A stretch of DNA of 64,000 nt from NCBI RefSeq assembly GCF_949628215.1, contig NC_134276.1, positions 132,494,125 to 132,558,124 of the forward strand, read 5' to 3'. The notes beneath the pieces were generated by a model. It had not been told where the DNA came from. It worked only from the letters and a program-made list of their open reading frames with translations, and searched no databases. This DNA is from Phalacrocorax aristotelis (Eukaryota; Chordata; Aves; Suliformes; Phalacrocoracidae). Of this stretch, positions 10,735 through 22,700 are shown in pieces (positions within the stretch are counted from its first letter, which is position 1; each line of letters opens with the position of its first letter). The translations under genes were made by a program, and so were the position numbers.

Positions 10735-13700
10735 TCACCCCTTGGTGAGGCTAAGGAACCTCTGGTGCCACAGCTGCACCTCCTCTTCTCCCTCCTTCTC
10801 ACTCAACACCCGGTATGTCTCGTTTCTGTGGCAACTGCGGTGAGACACCTGCAAGGAAAGCCTGATAGGTATCATAGGCCTGATACCACTGCCCATCATT
10901 CCCCCAGGGAAAGAGGACCCCCAGGATGGATGGCATCTGGAGGCTGCGATGATGGGCGGACAAGAGGGAAGAGGGGAGAACCAGCTGGGAAGCAGGAGAG
11001 AGAGGATGATAGCCGGACATGTGTTTCCTAAGATGCAGGCTACTCCCCTGTCCTGCTCTGGTGTTTCTGGTTTTTGTTACCACCTAGGAAGCACACAGTA
11101 GATGGTGGAGACCCTCCCCTGCAGGTATATACAGGGATGCCTCAACAGGTAGGAGGCTCCCCACAGCTCCTCTCTCTCAACATTAGTGACTGTCTCCACT
11201 ACCACCTCTTACAGCATCTGTGCAAATCCTGCTGCCTCAGTTACCTGCCAGCCATGCTTGGGTCACTATTTTCACCCCCCAAACACACCCAAGAGTGTCC
11301 TACTGGAGGGACAAGGAGTAGGCCACTGAGTCCTGCAGGGACTTGGGGCTGGCTGTGGACGGACCAGCCATGGAGGAGAAGGCTGTGTAAAGGGCAGTGC
11401 TGCTTCTTACCTTCTGGTTGTAGAGGCTCTGCAACAGACACTGGTGGCTCTTGAACGCACAGTAGCTGGGGTGCTGAACTCCACCTGAGTCACAGACCTG
11501 GGGAGACGGGAATGAAGGCCAGAGAAAGAAGAGGAGAAGGAGGGATGGGAGCACTCACTGGGCACCCACCTTGCTCGGGGCATCTCTGTCTTGGAAGGTG
11601 GTGTACTCTGCCTTCAGCCAGAGGGCCACACGAGGATCCTCACAGCCATGGATGGCCATCTGACTGCACCAGTACTCCGCCCTCAGCCCTCTGAAAACCT
11701 CCATGCCATAGTACTCCGAGGCCTCCGAGGAGCTGGTCTGCAAAGTGGTGGGATAAAGAGAGCCATGATTCTTCCCCTTCCCCACCACCCAGTTCAGGCC
11801 TCTCCTCAGAGGCCAGCTGGAGATTCAACACACTTTGTACCTTGTTGCCTATGGCCTGGTACTGGGCTGAGATCTGAGGGTTGATGTAGGTGGTAAAGCT
11901 GCCTATCTTGCACTGAACACGGTTCAGGTTTTTGATGTTCTGACACTGCTCCCTCTTCAGCGAGCAGAAAGCACAGTTAGGGCACAGGTCCATGTGATGC
12001 CGCCCGAGGCTGTCACACACCTAGGGTGGATACATTGGAGGGGTTGCAGGGAAAAAGGAAACTGAGGGGCTGCCATATCCCTGGCTTGGAGTTTGCCTCC
12101 CTAGTCACACAGGTCAGCTTCTCCAAGGAGGCGGCACCTGAAAGGACAGTGCTGACAAGCTCTGGCTGCTGGAGCATTGTGGTCAGCACTGCAGAGCCCT
12201 GCACACAGTGGGGACCAAAGGTGGATATCAGCATCTTTACCAAATCTCCGAACCCAAGGACTCTTTCTTCCATCTCCTTCCAGGCCTGGGTGACCACTGA
12301 AGAGACACAGTTTCCCTCCAGCATTGCATAGCACAGGATAATCACTGCCTCGTCCTGCTTCAGGGCTAAAAGGCTGACAGAGAAAGGGATGGAGAAAGTT
12401 AAGTCTTGTCTCTTGTCACAAGCTGAAGAGACAGATCTTTAGTTAAAAACTGAAATGGGGGAAAACAACCCCCAATGTGAGAGGGGCTGGATGAGGAGCA
12501 CAGCTGGAAAAACTCTCCCAGCAGCCCTGCAGCAGCTGCTGCCTAGTTTTGTCCATCTGAGTGCACAGCAGGGAGGTGTTTGTTAGAGGTCTGCTGAGTG
12601 TTGAGCATGTGCCATTTGGGTCTGGACTATATAACTTACTAAGCCTCCCTCCTGCTTGAGCCAATGCATTTGACAGAAAGGGGAAAAAACTGGTAACAAT
12701 GATTGGACTGTTCATCCAAACTAACATGGGAAGCTAAAGGTATAAAATTTAAGGACAGTGGGACAAAGACAATAAGAATATCTTACATCTCTTAGGAACA
12801 GAAGAAATTGTACACACAATACAGAACTATTATTAGGCAGGGATGGTATGAATTCTCAGCAATGATGCAGAAGAGGTAAAAATTCTCATGAAATATTTGT
12901 CTTCTGAGTCTGGAAACAGAATCGATAAATAAACAAAATGATCTGGCAGAAAGTAAGAAAAGATAAGAGCAGCAATTGCTTATGTTACAATGCACTTAAA
13001 ATTCATGCATGGGCTAACCTGTATGAAGAATTTTTTCTAAGAATATCTGAAACTTCTTGGAAACCTTCCAATTAGCCTTAAAAAAATAAAAAAAAGAGGT
13101 GGAGAACCTGGAGAAAGGTCATGAAGATGAAATTTCCTAAGGCCTGGAAAACTTTCACCTGGAGCAAGAAATGGAAAAATCTATACTTATCTGAGCAAAG
13201 GCACTAGTGGGTGGCCACTCAGTCAGTCTGTACATTTACCAAGATGAGGACCAGCTGGAAGGCTGTCTTCATCAACAAACAGAAGAGTAATGATTTTTGG
13301 TGATTGGAATTTGGGGTGAGATCCGTTCAAACCAGAAATTAGCTGCATGTTCCTGATACAAAGGGTATTTAGCACAGGAGCAGCTGATGGGGTGGTTTCT
13401 CCACAGCTTGGAAACTTCAAAAAGATATCCCAAACTTCTCTTAACAGAAGGGTCTATAGCTCAGCCACATGATATGGTTTTTCCTTCAGGGCTCACTAGG
13501 CATGGCTCCATGTCCTGTGCTGAGCAGGAAGGCCAGGGTGAGTGATCAGAGCAATTGCCAGGCCTGAAGGCTAACAGAGAACAATCTTGCCACCGTTAAG
13601 CTCTTGCAATTACATGGTGTGTGAACAAATCAAGCTGTAAGGAGTGACTGGTGTTCACAGATCCATAGAAATGTGAGAGGCATACACCGTATGCACAAAA

Positions 13701-16700
13701 CATGCTTGGCATTTGCACTGGGTTTTGGTGTGCACTCATGTAGGAGAATGTGGGTGAGCATTAGGGCTACTAATAGGAAGAAGTTTTGTGCACCTCCTTA
13801 ATAGATCCCTGGGCCTCACCATACACCATGGATGAAGGAGCTTGCAGTATGTGCTCTGCACTTGCAGCGGGTCAGAAACAAGCAATCCTGTACCCAAACA
13901 GTTCACACTAACCAGCAGCAAATGAGCATGTCAGGATCTCTGAAGGTATCTCTCTCACTTAGATACTACAAGAGAACCTGGAAAATTTTAGTCACAGAAA
14001 ATCTAATGAGTGTTAGATTTTTTTAAAAAGATGTTACAGTCAAACTTGTTTTATCACAGTGCAGCAGATGATGCTCTAGCCTGCATCGAGGCAAGTGAAG
14101 GTGTTCCTTCAGCACACTGTCCTGTACTGTGCTGTGGACAAGCTGCAAATTGTATTCTGTGGATACAGACATGAAAAAATTACGGTGGTGCCACCCCACA
14201 GCACATAAACGACATCCACTGGAAAGTTGAGTGCGGCTGAAAACTGGAGATCTACATATTGCAAACCTGTGCATCACTTACTGTGATGCACCACAGTGTG
14301 ACCAACGTGGTCAGAGGCTTGTGCAGAGAAGGCCAGAGGTCAGAGAGGACAAAAGAGTGAAACTGAGGACAGCAGTGACAGATACCAACTCTTTCATCTA
14401 AAGCTGGAAAGAAGTAAAATGTAGCAGTAAAAAAGAGAAACAAAGCCCACCTATCCTGCAGAGAGTATTTCCAGAACCTGTAATATCCCCTTTGTCCACT
14501 CTTCCATCCCATGGCTCCGCATGATCCTTTATATTTTGGGCAGTTTGTTTGCTCTGTAAACATTCAGACCATTTAGCATACCAAGAAGAACATGAAATTT
14601 TAAATTTAGAGCAAAGTCTGTGCTCATCCTACTTGAAAATCTTGTCTAAGGTTGTTCAGTTCAACCCTCTCAGCATTTTTCTGTGACTGGGAGCTGGATG
14701 TCACTGGTAGAAGAACCAGTCACAGCTCCCAAGGCACACCTAGCATTTCTTTTCTAGAAAGGATTGCTCTTTGTGCAGGAATTACCCAATACTGACAATT
14801 TGTCTCTTAAGCAGTTGTAGCCCAGGTTAACAAGTGTTTGGTCTACTTTGCTGATAAATCTGTGGCAGCCGAAGGGAGTCCCTTCCACCACTCAGATGCT
14901 TGACTGCTTAGGATCTTCGCCTTCAAGATTTGGTAAACTGGCTGGGTCATCTTGATGGAACTCACGAATTTCAATTAATGACCCTGATATTATTCCTCAA
15001 ACTTATTTTAAATAATTTATCCACAAATATGTCATTATTGGCTGTTGTTCCACCACTTGCTTGTTATTCCAGTGGCACATTGTGATTTGATTGCTTCTTC
15101 ATCACAACAGGATGATCAAGCCATTAAAGGGAGAGGCACATTAACAGTCATTAAAAATGATATGAATAGCTCTGGTGTTTTCACCACTGAGGTAGAAAAA
15201 GAAGAAAGCTGTCCAGCTTGCTGTACTTTTTTAAAAATAGCCAATAAATAACAACCTAAGGCTTAGAAAGCAACTGCTAATAAATGGGTTTAACAGTCTT
15301 TGCTTTCTCTAACACATGTACGTGCAGCCTGAACAAGATGCAAATAGATGATTACAGGCAAAGGGGCAGTAAAAGGGAACTCGGCACCAGTCTTTTCTAA
15401 AAAGAGTGCTTCCATAAGTAGCTCATAAGTTGCGATAAAACATCTGCTGAGTGCTGATGACCTACTTGTTCAGAACAGACGCAAAGTCAGACGTGGGTAG
15501 GAGCCCCTGCTGCATGGCAAACTTTAGATTTATAGACCGTTTTTGATATGATTGGCTCATGCAGGTCAGAAAGCCTCGCGGTCCTTATGCACCTTTCTGT
15601 TGACCATGTATGCAGATGCACACGAACTGTGTCCATAACTTCTGCTCACCCACCCAGGAAACTGAATAGTGCCGTCAGCCTGAGGCTGCCAGGAAATTCT
15701 GTTGCTCTCTTGTCACATCTATTTCCTCCTCTATCTCTGTTCTCCATCTCTGCTGCAAGGTTTTCTGGCCTCATGGTTGCAAAATTATGATTTGGTTTAC
15801 CACTTCTGGATGAGTGAGACATACCTCCACCATCCCCAAGTGAAAGTTAGTTCCTGAAAGCAGCTGAGAAGCGTCACCAGACCCAGCTCCTCCCTTGCTT
15901 ACAGACACCTGCAATCCACAATGCCATGGTGCTAGGTGCACCCGGGGGTTGTCCCTCGTTCCTCTCCCAGTGATTCCCAGCACTCTGGCACTGCTCTTTG
16001 GCAGCCACTCTCCCACTGCTGCTGCCTTATGGCAGCACTGAGGCTTTGTGTCCCATCACAGAGGCACCACAGACAAATGATACAGACCTGGTACAGCACT
16101 GTTGCTGCCCCCCTGCACTCATTGACACACTGCTGAGCTGTTTGTGGATGTGCAGAAATTTCCCCATGCATCAGGGAAACAGATAGGTCTGTCTACAGTG
16201 ATTTCCTAATGCAAATCCCTCCCCAGCTTATTACCTCTGCATGTTAATGTCCTAACTGCTGCCCTGGAAAAAAAATGAACAGGTACTGGGAGGCAAAGTT
16301 TCAAAGAAAATATGAAAAATATAATTAAGAAGAATCTGTGGGCCAAGAGCAGTGAATGCTCAAAGGCAAAAGGAGAAAACTTCAGATAAAAACCTATCTT
16401 GCTTTAGCATCTCAAGACACAGAGCAGCACACACAGAGCCTACTTCAGTGGTATTGCTGAAGAGGGCTGGTTAACAACATCCATTTCTCCCACAATGTAA
16501 TGGCAAAGATTTTCACCATTAACCTTCAGCTGCTGAACCTCCCTGATATTGGCTGGCTGTGTGAGGTGGAGTGAATACCTGAGGGAAGCAGAAAAGAAGG
16601 AGCAAATAACATCTTTCCAGCATTTTGTAACTTCTGATTTAGGTGGGTTGCTGCAGGAAACTAAAACCACCAAGGAAAATGCTTCAGCTTCAGAAAGAAC

Positions 16701-19700
16701 AAGAGATCTTGGCCTGCATGCCAAGAAGGCAGGCAGGCTGACTAGGTACCTGGCAGACCAAGCCCAGCAGGTAACCCGACACAGGAACCAGTGGGAGAAC
16801 AGGAACATAACAGCTGCCCAAGGATCAGGGGTGTGTGTGTCAAAGTGTGGGGAAATTTATGTTTTGTAAATACATGTCTCCTGCTGACCCACACAATATT
16901 GCAGCCTCTTACCTCTTCCCACCTGGGACACTGACAGCCCCCTGCTCTGAGATTCTCAAAAGCCTGGGAGCACTTGAACATCTGGCCTGGTGGCAAGAAG
17001 ATGACCTACCTTGTCACAACTCCCCTTTCACAGCTAGCCATGCACAGTAGCAATTTGGAGACACTCAATTGTGCCCTGGCTTTACTGAACAAACAAAAGA
17101 TGCCTCTACATCATCCCCAAGTGACAGGTAGTTCCTCAGAACTGAAAGCTGAGAAGTGTCAGGGGAGTGGGTCCCATCCCGCACCACCAGACCCAGGATA
17201 GAAAAGAAAAAGTAATTGTTAACAGGTGATGATAATTAAAAGAGAGTGCTTTTCTGGGGACTGTAGTTGTAATGAAGGGTCTTGTCTTAAAATGGAAGCC
17301 CCTGGGGATGAAGTACGTAAACACAGCAAGGACTATTTGGAGGAGTAAAGCAGGAGTAGGAGGGTGCAGCCACCAGGAGGGCTCGGCTCAGCCTTGCTGG
17401 GGAAGCTGGGCTCATGCAAACCATGAGCATCTGCGTGCAAATACCAACGGGACAGGGTCTGTATCCAGGACAGCCGTGATGCTGGAAGGGGTGTCAGGGT
17501 CGTAGCAGACAAACAACGCAGCAGCTTCCCACTGCCCTGGGCAAAAGGGCAAACACAATTCTTGTGTGCAAACAGAAGTGCAGGGAAGGGAAGGGAGGCT
17601 GACCTCCTTCTGCATACCCAAACACTGAAACCCATCGCTGAATGGTGCATGCAGAGCTGGAGTGTGTGGGTGTTTTAAAGGGACACTGAAAATTGCTACA
17701 GAAAATGAGTTGTGCAGGTTTTATAAGATGACAGCTATGGAGTTCTGTTCAGCTTACTGCAAGACTGAGTCATGGCATATAGGTAACTCCAAGGAGATAA
17801 AATACTGGGAAATAAATAGTCAAGGGGGGCAGAAAGCACAATAAGGACTAAAAATTGAAAATAAATGCAATGACATGCTTTTTCCCCCTGTAATGATTCA
17901 CTGCCAGCAGAAACACAGCAAAAGTATGCTGCCAGTTCTTCTTGTTATTTTGCTACTGTCATCATGTTTCTCTCTAAAGGTCACAGCTACCTTTGTCATG
18001 TACCATGAAAGCTGGTAGAACTACCAGAGCAGCTGCCACAAGTGGGGTGAGCGAGAAGGGATGGCTATCCCACTGGACATAAGACCCTGGGGAAGACTTG
18101 CAGCCCTGGGTTCAGTGCCCATCACAACCATGTGCACCTTGTGTTAAACCAGATGCTGAATGGTACCCAGCCAGCACTGCTCCTCTTGCTGGAATGGAAA
18201 TGCCTCAAAGCATGTTGCCCCTTTTTTAGGTAATGCTTTGAAGTCCCTTTCAGAGGAGGCAGGATGTGGCAAGCAGCAAAGGCAACAGGAGCGTCTCTCT
18301 TGCCTTTTTGTTCTCACTTGAGTTTAAGCTTTGCTTAGCATGATTGATGGGGCTCGGCTGCCAGATTACAGACACACAGTCAGCATTAGTGTCTTTGAGA
18401 AACTCTGCAGCAGAATAGCGAGTGTCATCTGCAATCACACCAGTCCCTCAATAATCCCAATATAACTAAATCAGAGCAAGGCTCAACTTCAGAGGCAGGG
18501 AAAATGAACATATCCTCAATGAAACATAATTTTGCCTTAGAGTACATAACACCAGAAAAAATTTGCCAGGCAGTAAAAGCCTCCTACAATATTAGGAAGG
18601 AGGATGACATAAGTTACAGCCTTCCAAGAGAACATTTACAGCTTTAACAACACAATACAATTCGCTTTTACATGCAGAAGTGGGATCTCTGGCTCAACGG
18701 TAGTAGTATGCAGTGCTTTTAGCAAAAACCACAGATGTGCAATAATGCACAAAACCTATGCGCTTACAGGAACTAGCCAGCAACAGAATGAAACCAAAAT
18801 GACTTCTCTATGAAAACCACACCTAGACAGCATTTTTTTTTTCTCTTGGCAAGCAAAATAATCTTTGCATCTCAGTCAAAGCAAGTGGTCGTCTGCCACA
18901 AAGTACTAAAGGATAAAAAAGTAAATTTGAGTGAAAACATACCATCCTTTTGCAGGTCTTTTCTATTTGGGCTCACTGGCCCCAGCTGCCTGAGCACAGA
19001 GGTGAATGGATCCTGGCAGATCAGCTGGGAATAGCTTGAGATGCTCAACAAGCTCCTAAAGCATCCCTATCCCTGAAGAGCTAAGAGGGGTGCATGAAAG
19101 GATTGCAGTAAACTGGACTGTTGCAGGGTCCTGGGCTGAACTGGCATGCAGCTGCTTTCAAAGCCAGAATGGGGAACCAGAAAACCACTAGGAAGAGCAA
19201 TGCACAGATCCAGAGTGCAGAGAGGTGCACATGCTCAAGGAGAAGTAGTGGTCCTGCACAGCCAGGACCAAGGCTGGGTGCTCCCAGCTCTGTGTCCTAG
19301 CCTGGGGCTGCTTTTGCCCTACTCGGGTGAGGATGGAGCAGTCCTCGGAGCGCTCCTTGGGTCAGAGTCTTTTAAGAAACGTCTGCTTCATGTTGCATGC
19401 AGAGAGGCAATGAGCACAGTGAGGCACATGTTTCCTCCAGTGTTCCAAGGACCTGTGTTCACAAGAAAGCTATTTTTGCGGGTCATCCAGACGCCCAGGA
19501 GACATGAGTTGGGAGGAGGGTGAGTGCAGAGGCATTGCACACTGCAGATAGCCACAGTGTAGGGGTACATGTGCATGGGATAAAGCCTAAATGCTTAAGG
19601 CCCAGCCTAAATGCACTTTGCTCAGGACACAAGGACAGTAACCTCATCAGGCGCTAGCAGTGCTGGGTCACCCTCTCTCTGCTCACTCTGTGCTGGAGCA

Positions 19701-22700
19701 GGGGGTGTTCTGTGGGCTCACCAGGTACATTACTGCTCAGTATGGGATGGCTTGCACCAGAAAGTCCGCCTGTGCTCACCAACTGCTCAGGGCAGGTGCA
19801 TGAGTGCTGTGGGGGTACCAGCCAGCGTGCATGAGGACAGCCCTGCATGGGTAGTGTGTGGTACTCTGCCAGGCAGGGAGATGGGTCTTCCCCTTACCTG
19901 CCACGGGGAGCCGTTTCCTGCACCCCCTCCTTGGCACTGCCTGACGTGCTCCCTGGGTCTGACTTGGTGCTGGAGTCTGGAGAAGTGCCCTCAGGGCCTA
20001 GGGATGTCTCCAAGGAGAGGGCCAAGTGGATCAACTGCCAGATGCTGTTCTGCAGGCGTTGCTCCCAGGCTTGCTCTGCCCGGGCAGGGGATCCCAGCCT
20101 GGGAGGCGAGGGGGCAGGGGCAGGCGGGGCCAGCAGGGTTGGTGGGAGCACAGGCAGTCCCCTGTCCTGCGGGGGTCTCGGCACCCCTTGCATGGCCAGG
20201 GGGATCTTCCTTGGCAGCAGTTTCTGACTCGACAGTGCATAGGAGTACTTCAGGAGAGTATCCACATTGGTGTGCAGCAGGGCATCAGCGGGTGACAGAG
20301 ATGCCTGCCCTGGAGGTGGGGAGAGAGTGGGACGAGGGGCTGAGGGCACCTTTCTGAGGTCAGCCAGAAAGCTGCAGGGGGACAGAAGATTAGCTACATG
20401 AGAACAGCAGGCAAGCAGGGGCATCTGGCGCAACTCGCTGCAGTCGTACCTTCTTCCATAGGGGAAATTTCACCCCTTGCCCAGGAGCCTGCAGCATGAG
20501 GTTGCTCCACTGGGAGGAGAAGGTTTTTTGGAGGAGACAAACTCAGACATGGGATTCGCTGAGTGGAGGAGAGAGGGAGAAAAATGAGTCCCGCTGTGTT
20601 ATCTTCCCTTCCTCCTCACCCCTTCCACCTCCCAAGTGATACTCCCCCCTGCCCCTGGTCTGTATCCCGCTCCCCACCTTGATGTAGAATTGGTGTTTGA
20701 AACAGCGGTACTGGGCGAACTGGCAGAAGGTCTGAAACCACGGAGCCTCTGGGAAGTCAGAGCAGACTGGACCTGGAGAGGCATGAGGGAGAGATGTGGG
20801 ATGGGGGCAAGCTGCACGTTTAGGCATCTGCCCCCTTGGCCTGGGTGCAACAAGAGATGGGGACCTCTCAGATGGCTGTTTTCAGAGCGGCTTGTTGTTG
20901 GAGGGGAAGTCAAAGCTGTCTGCCCCCAAGTGGACTTCACAGCCTTGTGCTATTACAGCTCCCAATCCCAGGTGCCACATGCACTTTCCCTCCAAACCAC
21001 TCAGGGTTTCAGTTCATCCTTCTGCCCTTTTTCACATGATCATCTTCCCTTTTACAGAGACCCAAACTTCCTGTTTCCAGGATCTGATGAGGGTTCTGTT
21101 ACTAGTCCCTGAAGGGTTGTAAAAAAAAAAAAAAGGCAATTAGTGATGTGATAGGTTAAAAAGATGACCAGACCAGGCCTGGGAACACCAGAGGAAACAA
21201 CCTCTTCAGAACAAAATAGTTTGACAGTGATCCCAGCCATGCAGGCAATGGTAGAAAATCCATAGGACCAAGATGCTCCTGGCAAAGCCTGTGCCTGCAC
21301 ACACGTGCACCATAGTCTTGACCAGCACTGGTGATCCGACTGGCTCAAAAGCCGCAGCTCTTCCTGCAGTGATCGTAGGATAGCTGAGGTCATGCAGGAG
21401 AGCCAAAAACTCTGGGAGATTTGGGGGAGGGGGGTAATCTTGTGCTCCCTCTACTCTGTGGGTGTATGGCCCAGCTAGCACAGCCAGCCCTTTGTGCAGA
21501 CCAGATGGGTCAAGTGCTGGCTGAGGCAGAGGAGGTTGCAGTGGAATTGCACTGCTCTCCTGTTAGTTACTTGTATACCACCTTTTACACTGTACACACT
21601 TCTTCCTTTGTGCTGAGCCCACGGATGCACCAGCAAAAGTAGAATTTCAGGTATCCAACAGGATTCCAGCCCAGAAGAATGCCCACCTTGTAGAGAACAA
21701 GCCAGATCCCCTCTTTGTCCTTTGGCAATGCTCCGTGAAATCCCTCCAGGATGTGGAGGACATGGACCTCACCAGTGCAATGGAAGCTGCAGTATTTTAC
21801 TCCACCACACAGCCACTCTTTGCAAAAGGAGCATTGCTGCCATCGGGCAGGGGAGGAAGCCCAACCATTTGCTAACCCCAGTGTTAGCCTGGCTTTCCCA
21901 GGCCAGGACTGCATCCCCAGTAGCTCATACAGGGCCAGACTTGGAGTACTACAGCTTGCTGTGTCCCATCATAAACCATTCCTAAGACGATACAGAAACT
22001 TTCCATTTTGGAGTGAGGGGAGAAGAAAAATATGTTTGCATTCCAGCATCTGGGAAGTGAAGGAAAACTTGACACAGATAAAGTTTCCTGTGGGCTCTTT
22101 TCGCTGGTCTCCTGATTTTCACCATGGTTCAGCTTTCTCACAGCCTGTTGAATGCTGATGGCATGGTCTGATGAGCAGCTTGCCTCCTTTAGCACTGATC
22201 CCCATATCCTCTTTTCTCTCAGCCCATGTTCCCTATGGAAATACTTGCCCTTCTTTCAATACTCTGATCTTCCCACCAAGGGGACCCCTTCTCAGCACCA
22301 GCTGCTTAGTTTAATTAATATGGTCCTTTGCCTCTTTCCTCTGCTCCTCCTGCCCATGTGCTTGCTGCAAACAGTTACAGCTTCTGCTGGGTGTCAGGAA
22401 GCCACTGCCTTGGGCTTTTTGGCCAACTCCACCTGCAGGATCCCCCAGCATGGGCAGGGACGGGGTTGGGGGGGGGGGAAGGCAATTAATTAACAATTTC
22501 ATTGTCACTAAAAGATGGAACCAGCCAAGCTATTTGCATACACTCATGACAAAACATCCTCCTGACTCTCATCTTCCACAACAAAGAGCAATGAAAGGCT
22601 GCGTGAAGGATTCCCTTACTTAAAACACAAGGTAACTGCTTTCCTCAGCACCACACCTGAAGAGGCACAATTAGTGTTCATGAATATTTGCATGTAGACA

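Larger units (their letters stand above)
12374..19897 (-). other. ACRBP: ACRBP intron 4 (7.5 kb), no coding exon seen
   Basis: Flanking exon phases (2 to 2) join without a gap, so no further exon is required, but a skipped exon of length divisible by three cannot be ruled out. The intron holds two copies of a local repeat (15820-16100 and 17095-17205). The rest is AT-rich single-copy-looking sequence without a convincing ORF. Confidence 0.6.

Noticed and set aside
19611-20357. 248-codon plus-strand frame
   Set aside because: It is antisense to ACRBP exon 4. GC-rich sequence keeps it open; no domain or splice context supports it.
20460-20519. Possible extra 60-bp ACRBP exon between exons 3 and 4
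   Set aside because: It has an AG before and GT after and an open frame, but its peptide has no match to sp32 and it is not needed for the phase. Left out pending transcripts.
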